64,000 bases of DNA from Liolophura sinensis (taxonomy: Eukaryota > Mollusca > Polyplacophora > Chitonida > Chitonidae), in NCBI RefSeq assembly GCF_032854445.1, contig NC_088295.1, positions 41,653,385-41,717,384 of the forward strand. The letters run 5' to 3'. The translations under genes were made by a program, and so were the position numbers. Shown one piece after another: positions 22,136-32,250 of this stretch. Position 1 is the stretch's first letter, and each line of letters starts with the position of its first letter. The notes under the pieces are model-generated. The model was not told the origin of the DNA. It was given only the letters and a program-made list of their open reading frames with translations, and did not search any database.

Positions 22136-22241
22136 AGTTGTGTATAAAATGTTTAATAGCATATGGTTTTACAATGTTGTATATATTATTGTTTAACACA
22201 TATTGTAAGTAGAAAAAAAAGTTGGGAAAACTTTTTTTCTT

Positions 22242-22253
22242 GAAGGGTGGGTG
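22242..22253 (+). other. Polypurine tract
   Basis: GAAGGGTGGGTG abuts the 3' LTR start at 22254, the expected plus-strand primer site. Confidence 0.75.
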
Positions 22254-23011
22254 TGTTATGTGAACAACTGCCGTTAGTTTCTAAATTTAGCTTGCCACTG
22301 TTTACATATGCTGAGTTCAGGGTCTGCTGTCTGCCTCTGCCTTAGAATGTTCCAGAATACGCTCAGTTCGGGGCCTGTTTGTTTACAACAAGTGTTCAAG
22401 AATTTCCTTATTCTAGAAAATTCCACCAGTCTATATAAGACCTATGAAAGCAGGTCAAAGGAGGAGAAAGGAGAATTATTGAGAGTTTTGGATGCTTTCG
22501 CTGTGTGTTACGTTAGTAGGCCTTTTGTGCTGAATTTTGGTGTCTTTATAGCCTCTGGCTTTGTTATATCATTTCTCCACCGAGCACTTTTTCAGCCTGG
22601 ACTTGTATATTTAATTTGTGCACTTGTGTATACAGTGCTTATTAGTACACGGACCCTGTCTGTGGATTTGTGTGTATATTTCGTTATACACTCAGTTATA
22701 CTGTGGATTTTCCCTCTTATGAATATTGACTCTGTGCATTTATGCCTGTGTGGTATATATTGTGGAATATATGCGTCCGTTTGGACTTGACACCGTTGTA
22801 CATGTAAGTACTTCAGTATTTGTATAGATATTGCTATCCTTTCTTGTTAAACTTAAGTACTTTAGTATTTGTATCAGTCTTGTTCTTGTTAAACTTAATA
22901 AATTGTTGAAAAATAAAATCTGCTGGTTTTGGTTACTTCTTTGTGCGGCTAAACTGTCGTGTATTTCGAACAAGCCATCTTTTTAAAATACAGACAGTTT
23001 GGGTTGTAACA
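22254..23011 (+). repeat. 3' LTR
   Basis: Starts TGTTATGTGAAC and ends GTTGTAACA. TATA box CTATATAAG lies at 22431, with AATAAA at 22912-22917 and a nearby second AATAAA. It is 29 bp longer than the 5' LTR, through 12- and 17-bp segments that the 5' LTR lacks. Confidence 0.92.
22308..22790 (+). CDS. Open frame inside the 3' LTR, unknown
   Basis: A 160-codon counterpart of the frame at 13087-13557, with four extra residues from the 12-bp indel. The hydrophobic C-terminal two thirds is kept. It shares its history with the 5' LTR frame, because both LTRs derive from one template, so it is only weak independent support for coding. Confidence 0.28.
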   Translation: MLSSGSAVCLCLRMFQNTLSSGPVCLQQVFKNFLILENSTSLYKTYESRSKEEKGELLRVLDAFAVCYVSRPFVLNFGVFIASGFVISFLHRALFQPGLVYLICALVYTVLISTRTLSVDLCVYFVIHSVILWIFPLMNIDSVHLCLCGIYCGIYASVWT

Positions 23012-24408
23012 ATCAGCATCGTCTTCTTTGACGCCCTCCCATGTAAACCATGTTTACGAATTCTTTCTTTGGGAATTTCACTAAAAAGACTTATTCCTCT
23101 GTGAGAAATGTTGCCCTTTTCTATGTTTCTGAAATCCAAAATGTCTTTAAATGTCTCATGAATATCGAACGGAGTCGAAAGCCTGAGAGAATTAGTGCGA
23201 AAGATTTTCAAAGCTGTTGAATACTTTTTTTCTTATTCTGGAGGAAATCGGAAAACAAAGTAAGGCATTCTGTCCTCACTTTTCCCCTGCACAGTCTCCC
23301 TAACTTATGAAATCTGGCTCAGTGATTAAAACCGTGTGATCCAGATGACCGATAACTTGGAGGAAGTGCAAAAAGGCATTCACATCCGAATCCATAAGCC
23401 CTATGTTGTTGTTATCAGAATGACTATACTCTCTAATAAACCCAAACATGAATTTCCTCTTCTTTGTGTACATACGGAAAGAGTCTTTTACATACTTTCG
23501 ACAACAATGTAAAATGGCCTCATATAATGATCCACTGGTTGATCCTTAAACCCCAACATTCGGTATGTAAATGTAGCTATATCCGTTTCATCTTCTGCCC
23601 ACTGTGTAACATATCCAAGTTTTTGAAATTCTTTCCAAATCCAAAGGTAACTGTGGACAGGTTTGGCCCCCAGCTTTGGATTTCCTCGCCTCGGGAAGTT
23701 ATTGCTCACTTTTCCCCGTCAATATTGGTAACAGAGCCTGAGGTGTTCCGTCACCAACGATATTGTAACCTTCGAACAGAATTGTTTTTAGCCATGCATT
23801 TTGGGAAATTTTCTGAACTAAGTCATTCTAGACATAAGTCAAAACCAATCATCAGCACATTATTTCCCATAACACTAGTCGGGAACGGAATCTCAGGAGA
23901 ACGCTCATGGACAGTAGTATTATAAGCAATTCCTGCAGTAATGTTGAAATATGTGCTGTTGTTCTTAGCAACACAATTAATCTTCTAGAAATCTGTTACT
24001 AATTGTGCCTCGTATGGCACTGGTTTGATTGGCATACCTTCTACTGTTCGAGTATCGGTTTTCCTAAACAAAGGCACATATTCACGCAACACCTCGCCAC
24101 GTTGTCTTTCTGAATCCTTGTTTATGCGGAATGTTCCACCCGGTTTCAGTCCTCAGAAATGTGTCGAATAGATGGGTGATTAAGCTGTGGCTTAGGATGA
24201 ACACTTGATCGGCTTGAAGGCGCTGGTTGTATGAGTCGTTTACTAATGGTACATTGTGACTTTGCCTGTGAGATTCAAATAAGGTCTTGGGAGACACTGG
24301 TAAATGAACTGAAGTCGATTAAATATACAGCAGGATAGCACAAACTACTAGTAAAAGCATTTTCTGTATTTTTTGGTTTTTGTGACGGATCATCGCTTGT
24401 AAAAACAT
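23012..24408 (-). pseudogene. DUF229 pseudogene, N-terminal and central coding part
   Basis: Matches the intact gene from about 35129 to 36700 on the same strand, directly continuing the piece at 12655-13032 across the LTR element. The match extends to the N-terminal membrane segment and start region (about 24300-24408). Deletions include about 15 bp near 23320 that remove the codons of the FGDHG motif, and a longer one near 23490 (about 60 bp or more). Stops and frameshifts are frequent. The parent was probably an ordinary tandem or dispersed paralogue; no poly-A tail was seen that would argue for a retrocopy. Confidence 0.9.
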
Positions 24409-24950
24409 ATTTAAATTGTTTCAGATCAAAGATTAACCGAAACCTCTGCTATCTCCCGTGAAGTAACGTTTTTCGTATAGACTTGTTAAAATCTGCTTGT
24501 TAAGTTTGGCCCAAACTAGGATGTTCAGGACAGTCTCGAGTTATAATTTAATACAACATGGTAGTGTTATTTTGCAAGTACGTACTGCTGCTCGCTCAGC
24601 ACTGATGATATGTTATTTATCACGAAGGCAGATGTATGAATTTCCGTGGGTATGTATGATGTTACAGAGCTGCGCATGCATTCATCGGATTTACATTCCC
24701 GGACGTGTATCACTGGATGTGATCTTGGAGAATCATCCATGGACCATATGCCCAGTGCTTACGAAAGGCACGGACACGATCCTGAAGAAGCAGAATGAAG
24801 ATACGGCTCTCAGATGCTCGAATATCCCTGAAGCTGCCTGGTATGTTAAGATGGGTAGCTCATTTATGAGTTAACACCGACAGTGATTGCCTGGTGAGGC
24901 ACACCGGCCAGTATCACTGGAACGGCATTCCTCGCACAGCTCACACCAAA
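24409..24950. other. No gene recognised
   Basis: A 125-codon open frame at 24497-24874 (plus) has no recognisable domain and no neighbour context. It may be chance. Confidence 0.4.
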
Positions 24951-24954
24951 CGTG

Positions 24955-25335
24955 ACGATGGTTGGATATATGGACAATTGCAATCAAAGCGCAACTGAGA
25001 TACATATTTTGTTATCAACAACCTGTATACTTGCATGGTACACGATTTGAATACTGATTTCGCTCATTCGCCTTGAGCATACTTTGCGCCTTTTTAATCA
25101 TTATTGGAAACTGTTGACTGCTTCTCTTTCCACGATTCCGTTCAACTGTCGTACTTTATATACTTTTTAGTTCTGTGGTGGTTTGTGTTGAAGGTCGTTT
25201 TGGGAATTGGCCCAGCGATTATTGACCTGAATCGTCTATACTGGTTGACGGTTGGTGTCTGTATTCTCGTTTAGATCCCAGTTCTATACTTCAAACTGGT
25301 AGCTCATGAAACATTTCCAGGTCGAATACAAATAT
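24955..25335 (+). mobile_element. Older-subfamily PLE 3' module
   Basis: Shares ACAATTGCAATCAAAGCGC, GACTGCTTCTCTTTCC and GGGAATTGGCCCAGCGATTA with the copies at 44878-45400 and 59942-60225. It lies next to the start of the DUF229 pseudogene. Confidence 0.65.
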
Positions 25336-26250
25336 AGGTATCTCACAAAATCGTGCCTTAAAAGCAACTGTTCATAACGAACATGATGATACAATAAACA
25401 AGAATGCCTATACTCCCCTGAACCAGGGTTAAACGCAGACGACAATCCTTAGCAGCCCTGAATCGTGGGAAAGGAATGCAACCAGCCGGTAGGCAATCCA
25501 AAGAGGAAGAGGGGGGTAGGGGGTTTGGTTACGCTCAGTTGTTGGAATGTCCATAAATTCGGGTGCCAGCTAACTGACACATTATGTTGAATTATGTTAG
25601 AAATTAATATGATCCCAGTACTAGATGCGTGTCATCTTGTCATTTAATGTTGGTTAAATCCGGGTATCTATTTCCCCAAACATAGTACACGCCCTCTCCG
25701 GCATTAAAAAAAAACATGGAAAGCAGTATAAGGGGAAAAATACATTGCTGTTACCTACAAATTATTAGACGTCACTAGCCTAGAATTACTCAAAATGCTG
25801 TGCTCTCACAATATTTATCAAACAATAGTTAAGGTTAAGCAGGTATTTTATACTGCTTCACGATTAACTACACGTTTAGTTCCCTAGCCAATATGTAGCC
25901 ATATATATAGCCAATAACTGTACATTATGTTTATCATAGGACAATTCAGGTTAAGAACAATAAATCTGGTGATCAGTTAAACCACTCCGGTGAGTATTGT
26001 CCCAGAGGAATTTAGCCAAAGCAGGATATTAGCCTAAACTGATATGAACACTGTTAAGCATCAAAAGTAGCAAATAAATGTAATTGCATTCATTATAAAG
26101 CAAAATTTTTCTTATGATAAATGACGACCAAAAAAGGGATTTTTGCTGGAGAGAATACAAAACTTGTTCGTGGTATTATGACCAATATACAATGAATGAC
26201 CCAGGAGACTATCATAAACGCGGTGGCTGCTAGTTAAAATCCACTTCATG
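25336..26250. other. No gene seen
   Basis: AT-rich with no coding signal. A short A-run lies at 25707. Confidence 0.45.
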
Positions 26251-26251
26251 A

Positions 26252-26345
26252 TCGTTCCCTCTCCGATAGGATGTGAGAAGGTCTTGCGGCAACCTGTGAA
26301 TGGTCATGGGTTTCCCCTGGGCTTTGTCAGACGGAGGACGACACC
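26252..26345 (+). mobile_element. SINE-1 fragment (middle part)
   Basis: Contains CTCTCCGATAGGATGTGAGA and AACCTGTGAATGGTCATGGG, followed by TTTCCCCTGGGCTTTG, matching the SINE-1 body. Both ends are missing. Confidence 0.55.
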
Positions 26346-27169
26346 AGTTACCTAAACTGCCATGGACTTAACTGTAAATCGTGTTACTGACACTGCCATA
26401 TTTGAAATTGTAAACACGTTTAAGTATAATATGTGACTGGGTAGGGCGCCACCGAGTAAGTTAGCACAAACTGTATGATCCTTTATTAACAGTGTTGAGT
26501 TTTCTGGGTTAGAGGCTATTTCAAATTGATGATGTACAGATGACTGATGAATCTTTCATTCGGAACAAGCTATTGAAACATAAAATACAAAAAGAAAGAA
26601 CCTAAAATAGCTTGTGGAGTAAACCATTTTGTGTGTACCTTTAGAGGATGTTGTGAACCATTACATGTGCATTGAATTACCTCTTTCCTTTCTGACAGCT
26701 TAATGGTCTTTCACAGGGTATAAGAGAACAAACGCCTTCGATACAGTACATAACGGAAGATGGAGAGAGTCATCATCGTGCCCTCAAAGACTTTATAAAT
26801 TGCGCATGTCACAATGATGCCAAACAGACGCACGTGTTTAGCTTTTGGACAGCACGAAAATTTCGTGCGGTTCTCGAGGAATGTGATGTACTTCTGACCT
26901 GTATGGTACATTTATTAGGTTGTGATAGCTCCGTTAATTTTCTGTATTTTTCTGCTCATAGAATTTTCGGCTCGGTTGAACAATTTTGTTTGGTATTTGA
27001 GTTTACTTTTCAGCAACCTGGTGTTAACTTTCGTCGATAGAATTGTGTGTTTGTATTCTCTTTGTGCATTACAGTGTTATACTGTTACTTTGTATATATG
27101 TATGTCTCCTATCAGTGCACGTAAAATAGTGTCCTATACTTCTACTTTTTATCACGTAGTCTATAAGCA
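26346..27169. other. No gene seen; may include the 5' UTR of the non-LTR element
   Basis: The last part (from about 26980) is T-rich DNA leading to the ORF1 ATG at 27170 and could be the element leader. The open frame 26922-27293 overlaps it without recognisable content. Confidence 0.4.
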
Positions 27170-27842
27170 TGGCGGAGGAAGAACAGTCAACAGTGACTCG
27201 TGGAAAGCGCAGCAGAGGGCGATCTATCAGATACCAAGGGAAGAAGGCAAAAGCGTCAGGCGCCACACAGGAGAGACAGGTAAAATCTTGTAACGTAGTT
27301 ATGTCTGCAGTGGGTAGCCAGCTTAAGCCCATTTAAGTTTGGCACTGCACTCCAGCAGGTAGTGGGTGTTGTGAAAGTTGTGAAGAAGCTACAGTCGAGA
27401 CTTACTCATCACGTGTAACAGTCAGAGTCAAGTGAAGAAATTGCTAAAGGTAGATTCTACAATGGGGCGAGATGTTGTGTGCAGGGTTTAGACAAAAGCT
27501 TTGTCCAGAGGTGTAATATATGGTATTGGGGAGGAGGTTACTGAGAGTGAAGACATGGGGGCAATGAAAAGTTTTAAGTATGTAAAAGCTGAACGCATGA
27601 CGAAAGGCAGGGAGAAAATCGCCACGTCATGCATGAGGCTATATTTTGATGATGTTAATGTCAGTGATGAGGTGGCCTTGGATCTTGAGATATTCCAGGT
27701 TAAACAATATATTCCCCCTGTTATTCGATGCTTCCGTTGCCAACGTTTTCATCATGTAGTTTCCGAATGCCGTGGTAATCTGAGGTGCCCTCGATGCAGT
27801 GAAAGGCACGAGTACAAAGATTGTCCTAACAATGAAAAATAA
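27170..27842 (+). pseudogene. ORF1 (gag-like) of the non-LTR element
   Basis: ATG at 27170 begins a basic N-terminus (MAEEEQSTVTRGKRSRGR) that ends at a TAA near 27335. Coding resumes at about 27500 and runs to the stop at 27840. The C-terminal part carries IRCFRCQRFHHVVSEC (a CCHC knuckle) and LRCPRCSERHEYKDC (a second one). These nucleic-acid-binding knuckles mark ORF1 proteins of the I and Jockey groups. A third knuckle common in relatives is not seen. The protein would coat the element RNA. Frameshifts or stops near 27335 and 27410 break it. Confidence 0.75.
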
Positions 27843-28025
27843 TCCTAATAAATGTTTTTACTCTGTTCACAGAGATACTGTCTCATTATATCAGAGTGTC
27901 AAAAGGGGGAAAAAGAAGTAATTGACCATATTGCTGAATGTGCAGAGCGCCATCTTGGTAGTTCTGTCGTTGATATTAAGGAATTGTGGGGAAAAAATGC
28001 AGCAGAGAAACTTAGCGCATAAATA

Positions 28026-30794
28026 ATGGATAAGTTCCAATATGTATACTTGTGTGGAATCTTGGGTTGTATACTTACTATAATGTCCTTCAACATCTTG
28101 CAACAAAATATCCAGTCCTTGTATGCCCATGGTCAGGAATTTAAATTTTCCCTTTCCAATCTTGATCCAAAACCAGACATAGTTTGTTTGCAGGAAACAT
28201 TTTTGAAGCCTCAGTATGATATTACTTTTCCTGGATATGCTGTCATTAGAGAAGACAGGTTGTGTGGGAGCAGAGGTGGACTTGCTATATTTATCAAGAA
28301 TGGCCTTTCATTTACTGAAGTACAGTTACCCCCATTTAAGGTTACTGAGTATCAGTTCTTCCAGATAGCTATAGACAGTAACAGGTCGGTGAATGTTGTA
28401 AACTCAAATAACCCATGTAAGAAGCTAAACTACAATGATTTTAAGATCTTACTGGATCACTGTGCTCCGAAGGGGATAGTGCAACGACTGGTTGACCCGT
28501 ATCAGTATAATGGCTCGGGCGGGGCGGCTTACTTGCCTTCGGTAAGTCGTCTCAGTGAAGCAGCACTAAATAAAAGAGCGATGGAAATCCGTCCTGCAAA
28601 AAGGAGGCACATTACACGTACATGCACCCTAATGATTCCTTCGCCGTCATATGACTGAAAAGTTGTTGAGTACGACGTTAAACCCCAAGCACTCACTCAA
28701 TCTCCATGTCGAAGTGACCATTATCCAGTATCAGTATCTTTAGGCTTTCATCCTCACTCCAACGACATTGGCTCATTGCCAAGGTGGATCTTAAGAAAAG
28801 CAGGCCGGGCCAAGTATAGCAAAGCTTGTGATTTGTACTTCAATCAGGACTTGTATGACAGTGATGTGAATAAGTTTACAGACAACATTATTAGTGCTTT
28901 AAATGCAGCAGCTAGTGAGGTTGTTCCAAAAACTTCTGGGAACATTCCCTGGTGGACAGAGGAATGTTCACAAGTTATCAAGGAGAGGAAAAAAGCTAAA
29001 AATAGAGCACAGCATACAAGGTTTTATAAGGATATCATTGTGTTTACGAGGACTAAAGCCCAGGCTCAGAGTATTATAAAAAGGGCACAAATGGAGCACT
29101 GGCGTAGGTTCTGTTCCAACATAAATCGTAACACACCTATTAAGAATGTATGGAAGCAGGTAAGAGCCATAAACGGGAAGAAGAAATGTGTGTGTGTGTG
29201 CCAAGTATTGTGACTAATGGTGTTTTACACGTTACGAATGTAGATAAGTGTAATGTGCTAGCTGACAGCTTCTCGTTTGTCTCCAGCTGTAGTAAATATA
29301 GCATTCAGTACTCATAAGAAACAGGTGGAAGAGAGTTTTAATAACATAATGTTTGACGATATGTCCATTAATGAAGATTTTTCTCTGATGGTACTTAAGC
29401 AGGCATTTAGTGGCACAAAGGACTCTTCCCCAGGGGAGATGGGATCAGTTACTCTGTGGTTAAGCACCTCCCCGAAAGCAGTCTAAATGTGTTACTTTTG
29501 TTTTTTAACACCATATGGGCAAATATGAATGTTCCGGTTTCATGGAAAAAAGCTGTTGTCATCCTAATGCGAAAGCCTGGCAAAGATCCATTTCTAGCTT
29601 CATCATATCCATTGCTCTCACATCAGCGCTCTGTAAGATCATGGAAAAAATGACTAAGTCAAGAAAAGTTAGAAGTACTACAGACCATGTTGTCTCCCTT
29701 TAAACATCCATTAAGAGGTCACTTGCGAGTAAAGAATGTAACCCGGTAGCCTTCCTCGATATCGAAGATATGTTGTGGAGGCGTGGACTGTTAATTAAGA
29801 TGAAGTGAACGGGTATTGGAGGTAGGATGCTTGGTTGGGTGAAGGACTTTCTCTCTCACCGCACAATGCAGGTTCGCGTTGGTAGCGACTTTTCACGGCC
29901 AGTTTATGTTAACAGTGGTACCTACAAGGAAGCGTTTTATCCCCAACACTGTTCAATATAGCCATCAACGATTTACCATCGGTCCTCAACCCGAACATAA
30001 ATTGTTCCCTTTTTGCTGACGATAAAGCTATTGGGTTCAGTGCTAAGAACATACAGCAGGCCTTGAATGAAATTACCAGATGGAACAAACTGTGCGGATT
30101 TCGCTTCTCCCCAGCTAAGTCCGAAGAAGTCTTGTTTACCAGAAGGCGGGTTAAGTTACGGGTACCACTTCTTATGGGGAACAGTGCCATTAATGTCTCT
30201 TTATCATTCAAATATCTCGGCGTTGTATCTGAGAAAAGACTTACATGGTCAAAACATATTGAAATGATTGTTACAAAATGTCAGAAGGTTCTTAACCTTA
30301 TATCCCTTAGCGGGCTATATCTGGGAAATACTGGGGGCGGATAAATCCTGTTTTCTAATCTTGTATAGAGCGCTGATAAGATCGCGTTGTGAAGCTTTTG
30401 ACTCTGCTTCATTTTCTCTTAAATCTAAATTGGATGCTGTTCAGTGTGCTCCTCTCAGGATTTGTACAGGGCGCTTAAGACCACACATCTTCATGTTTTA
30501 CAAGTGCTATATTATAAGTGGCCATTGGATCTTAGGAGATACATGCGCACTCTCAAATGTTCTCTTGTGTTGAAGGCATCTCTTAAAGACTCAGCATCAT
30601 ATGTTTTTAACACTTGGGAATATGATAGCACTTTAAATGTTCATAAGAGGTATGGATTGGGCACAGATTCCATTGGGGTATGGACTCTGTGCTTAAGCCT
30701 GTATGAAACGTACAAAAAGTGTTTCAAACGGTTGGAAACTACATTGTCAGTTGCCATAGGTTTTAAATTTTTCTTTACTTGTCATGAGCTGTAA
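28026..30794 (+). pseudogene. ORF2 (endonuclease and reverse transcriptase) of the non-LTR element
   Basis: The endonuclease N-terminus (ILQQNIQSL, then PDIVCLQETF and SRGGLAIFIKNG at about 28095-28300) is followed by the SINE. The endonuclease end (SDHYPVS at about 28713) comes next, then a connector (28776-29190). The RT is spread over several frames: VPVSWKKAVVI (about 29533), GVDC-type debris near 29770, LFADDKAIG (about 30010, the active-site Asp pair) and FKYLGVVSEKRLTWSKH (about 30210). C-terminal residues lead to about 30670. Many frameshifts and stops. The middle of the endonuclease is missing, apparently replaced by the SINE. Confidence 0.8.
28468..28705 (+). mobile_element. SINE-2 copy, 5'-truncated, inside ORF2
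   Basis: Begins AAGGGGATAGTGCAACGACT and ends GTACGACGTTAAACCCCAAG, then a CACTCACTC end. Matches the right part of the copies at 41592-41943 and 62656-63006. The tRNA-like head is absent. Confidence 0.88.
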
Positions 30795-31000
30795 TCTTGT
30801 TTAGATTTTTTTATTATTTCTTTGCATGATCAGAACTCCACTTTGCATGTTTCTGGTTTAACCCATTTCCGTTTGTGTGCTGTTGTTATAAACTGTTTTT
30901 TCTGTGCCTACATTTTGTGTGTTTTGCCATGATCTGTAATTGATGCTGTTGTATTGCTTTGGCGTGAATCATTCCAATGAATAGAACGCCAATAATATTA

Positions 31001-31338
31001 TATCTGTCTGCCTATCTATAATTATAGTATTTTCAGTGAAGACTTACCTCTGAAGACATTGAGAGGGGACTGGTAAACGTATGGCCAAATAACAACACTC
31101 CGAAAAGTCCCCAGGGTATACACTGTAAATGTGTTACCGTGTTTACAATGCAGTGAATACTGCAGGTTTTTCACCTACCAACGTAAGACTTAATACTGAA
31201 ATATTTTGTTATAATAGCACGAGGAACAACAGGAAGCCTTGGCTATTTTTCATCGGAAATTTTTATTTTGAAAAATAAAGTCAAAGGAAACTTTCTTGGA
31301 AAGCTTTACTTGGTACAAAATTACCTATAGTGTATCAA
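31001..31338. other. No gene seen
   Basis: AT-rich spacer between the non-LTR element and the tandem repeat. The true 3' end of the element may lie in it. Confidence 0.4.
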
Positions 31339-32250
31339 GTATGAATGCTATCATATGCTCTGACCCACGCTTCCGACACCATTTTAGAGTGATTTCACTA
31401 AAAATAAAAAAGCAAATCAAAAGAGAAACCACAGAAACATAAAAAAGTAGAAATGTTTTTTTACATAACCAAATTACCCAAATTGGTTTGATTAATCTTG
31501 TCATTAAAATGTACTAGCACTTTCTTCCGCTACTCTAGAAGAGACTATGGCACTTAAAGTAACATATACAGAAAGCTCATAATTAAGCCGTTAGCACTTT
31601 TCCACCCACTGAGTATTCACAGTATATACAATTTTACCGTATTGAGCGTAGGAATGTTCACAAGAATTCAACCGGCTGTGGTATAGAGAGAGTATAAATG
31701 CTATCATATACATTGACCCACGTTTCCAACACCATTTTAGAGTGATTTCAGTAAAAAATATAAAAGCAAAACAAACAAAAAACCACAGAAATCTTTTTAA
31801 AAAAAAGTAGAAACGTTTTTTACATAATCCTCAAATTCGCTGTCTGACTAAATATATCTCACAGAGACTACACAGCAAAGTATAATATCCCAAATTGGTT
31901 TGATTAACCTTGTCATTAAAATGTACTAGCACTTTCTTCCGCTACTCTAGAAGAGACTATGGCACTTAAAGTAACATATACAGAAAGCTCATAATTAAGC
32001 CGTTAGCACTTTTCCGCCCACAGAGTATTCACAATATATACAATTTTACCGTATTGAGCGAAGGAATATTTACAAGAATTTAACCGGCTGCAGTATAGAG
32101 AGAGACTCGTTGGCTATGGCACTTAAAGTATAATACAAAAAGACATGATGAAGCCGTTAGCACTTTTCTATTTCCAAATTATTGGCAGTGTATACAATTC
32201 GACCGAAGTAAAGCAATGTTTTCAACAATTCAGCAGGCAGCGGTACAGAG
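31339..32250. repeat. Tandem repeat, two units of about 360-410 bp plus a partial third
   Basis: AATGCTATCATAT recurs at about 31343 and 31698, CAAATTGGTTTGATTAA at about 31480 and 31893, and GCCGTTAGCACTTTTC at about 31588, 32001 and 32152. The second unit has about 57 extra bases (near 31835-31890). No coding signal. Confidence 0.88.

Larger units (their letters stand above)
13033..23011 (+). mobile_element. Gmr1-like Ty3/gypsy LTR retrotransposon with INT before RT
   Basis: Two LTRs (729 and 758 bp, TGT...ACA ends) flank a tRNA-Pro-type primer site, gag, protease, integrase, RT, RNase H and a polypurine tract. ATCA flanks both ends (13029-13032 and 23012-23015). The integrase, with its GPY/F end, precedes the RT, which is the Ty1/copia order carried by gypsy-type proteins. 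This is known for the Gmr1 group first described in deuterostomes. Without the nested PLE (15277-18866) the element would be about 6.4 kb. All coding parts are disrupted. By eye the LTRs differ at about 25 positions plus indels of 12 and 17 bp, so the insertion is not recent. Confidence 0.9.
27170..31000 (+). mobile_element. Jockey/I-group non-LTR retrotransposon, degenerate
   Basis: ORF1 with zinc knuckles is followed by an ORF2 with an apurinic-type endonuclease start and an RT. No LTRs are present. A SINE-2 sits in the endonuclease region at 28468-28705. The 3' boundary is uncertain; coding similarity ends near 30670 and I see no clear tail repeat. An RNase H domain was not recognised. The ORF1 style fits the I/Nimb or Jockey side of the tree, which I cannot resolve further. 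Confidence 0.8.

Noticed and set aside
24497-24874. 125-codon open frame as a host gene
   Set aside because: No recognisable domain, no start context and no neighbour support. It lies between pseudogene and repeat debris.
28472-28658. Protein-coding conservation of the DPYQYNGxGGAAYLPSVSRLS frame
   Set aside because: The same frame occurs at 41625-41828 because both lie in SINE-2 copies. It reflects repeat identity, not a gene.
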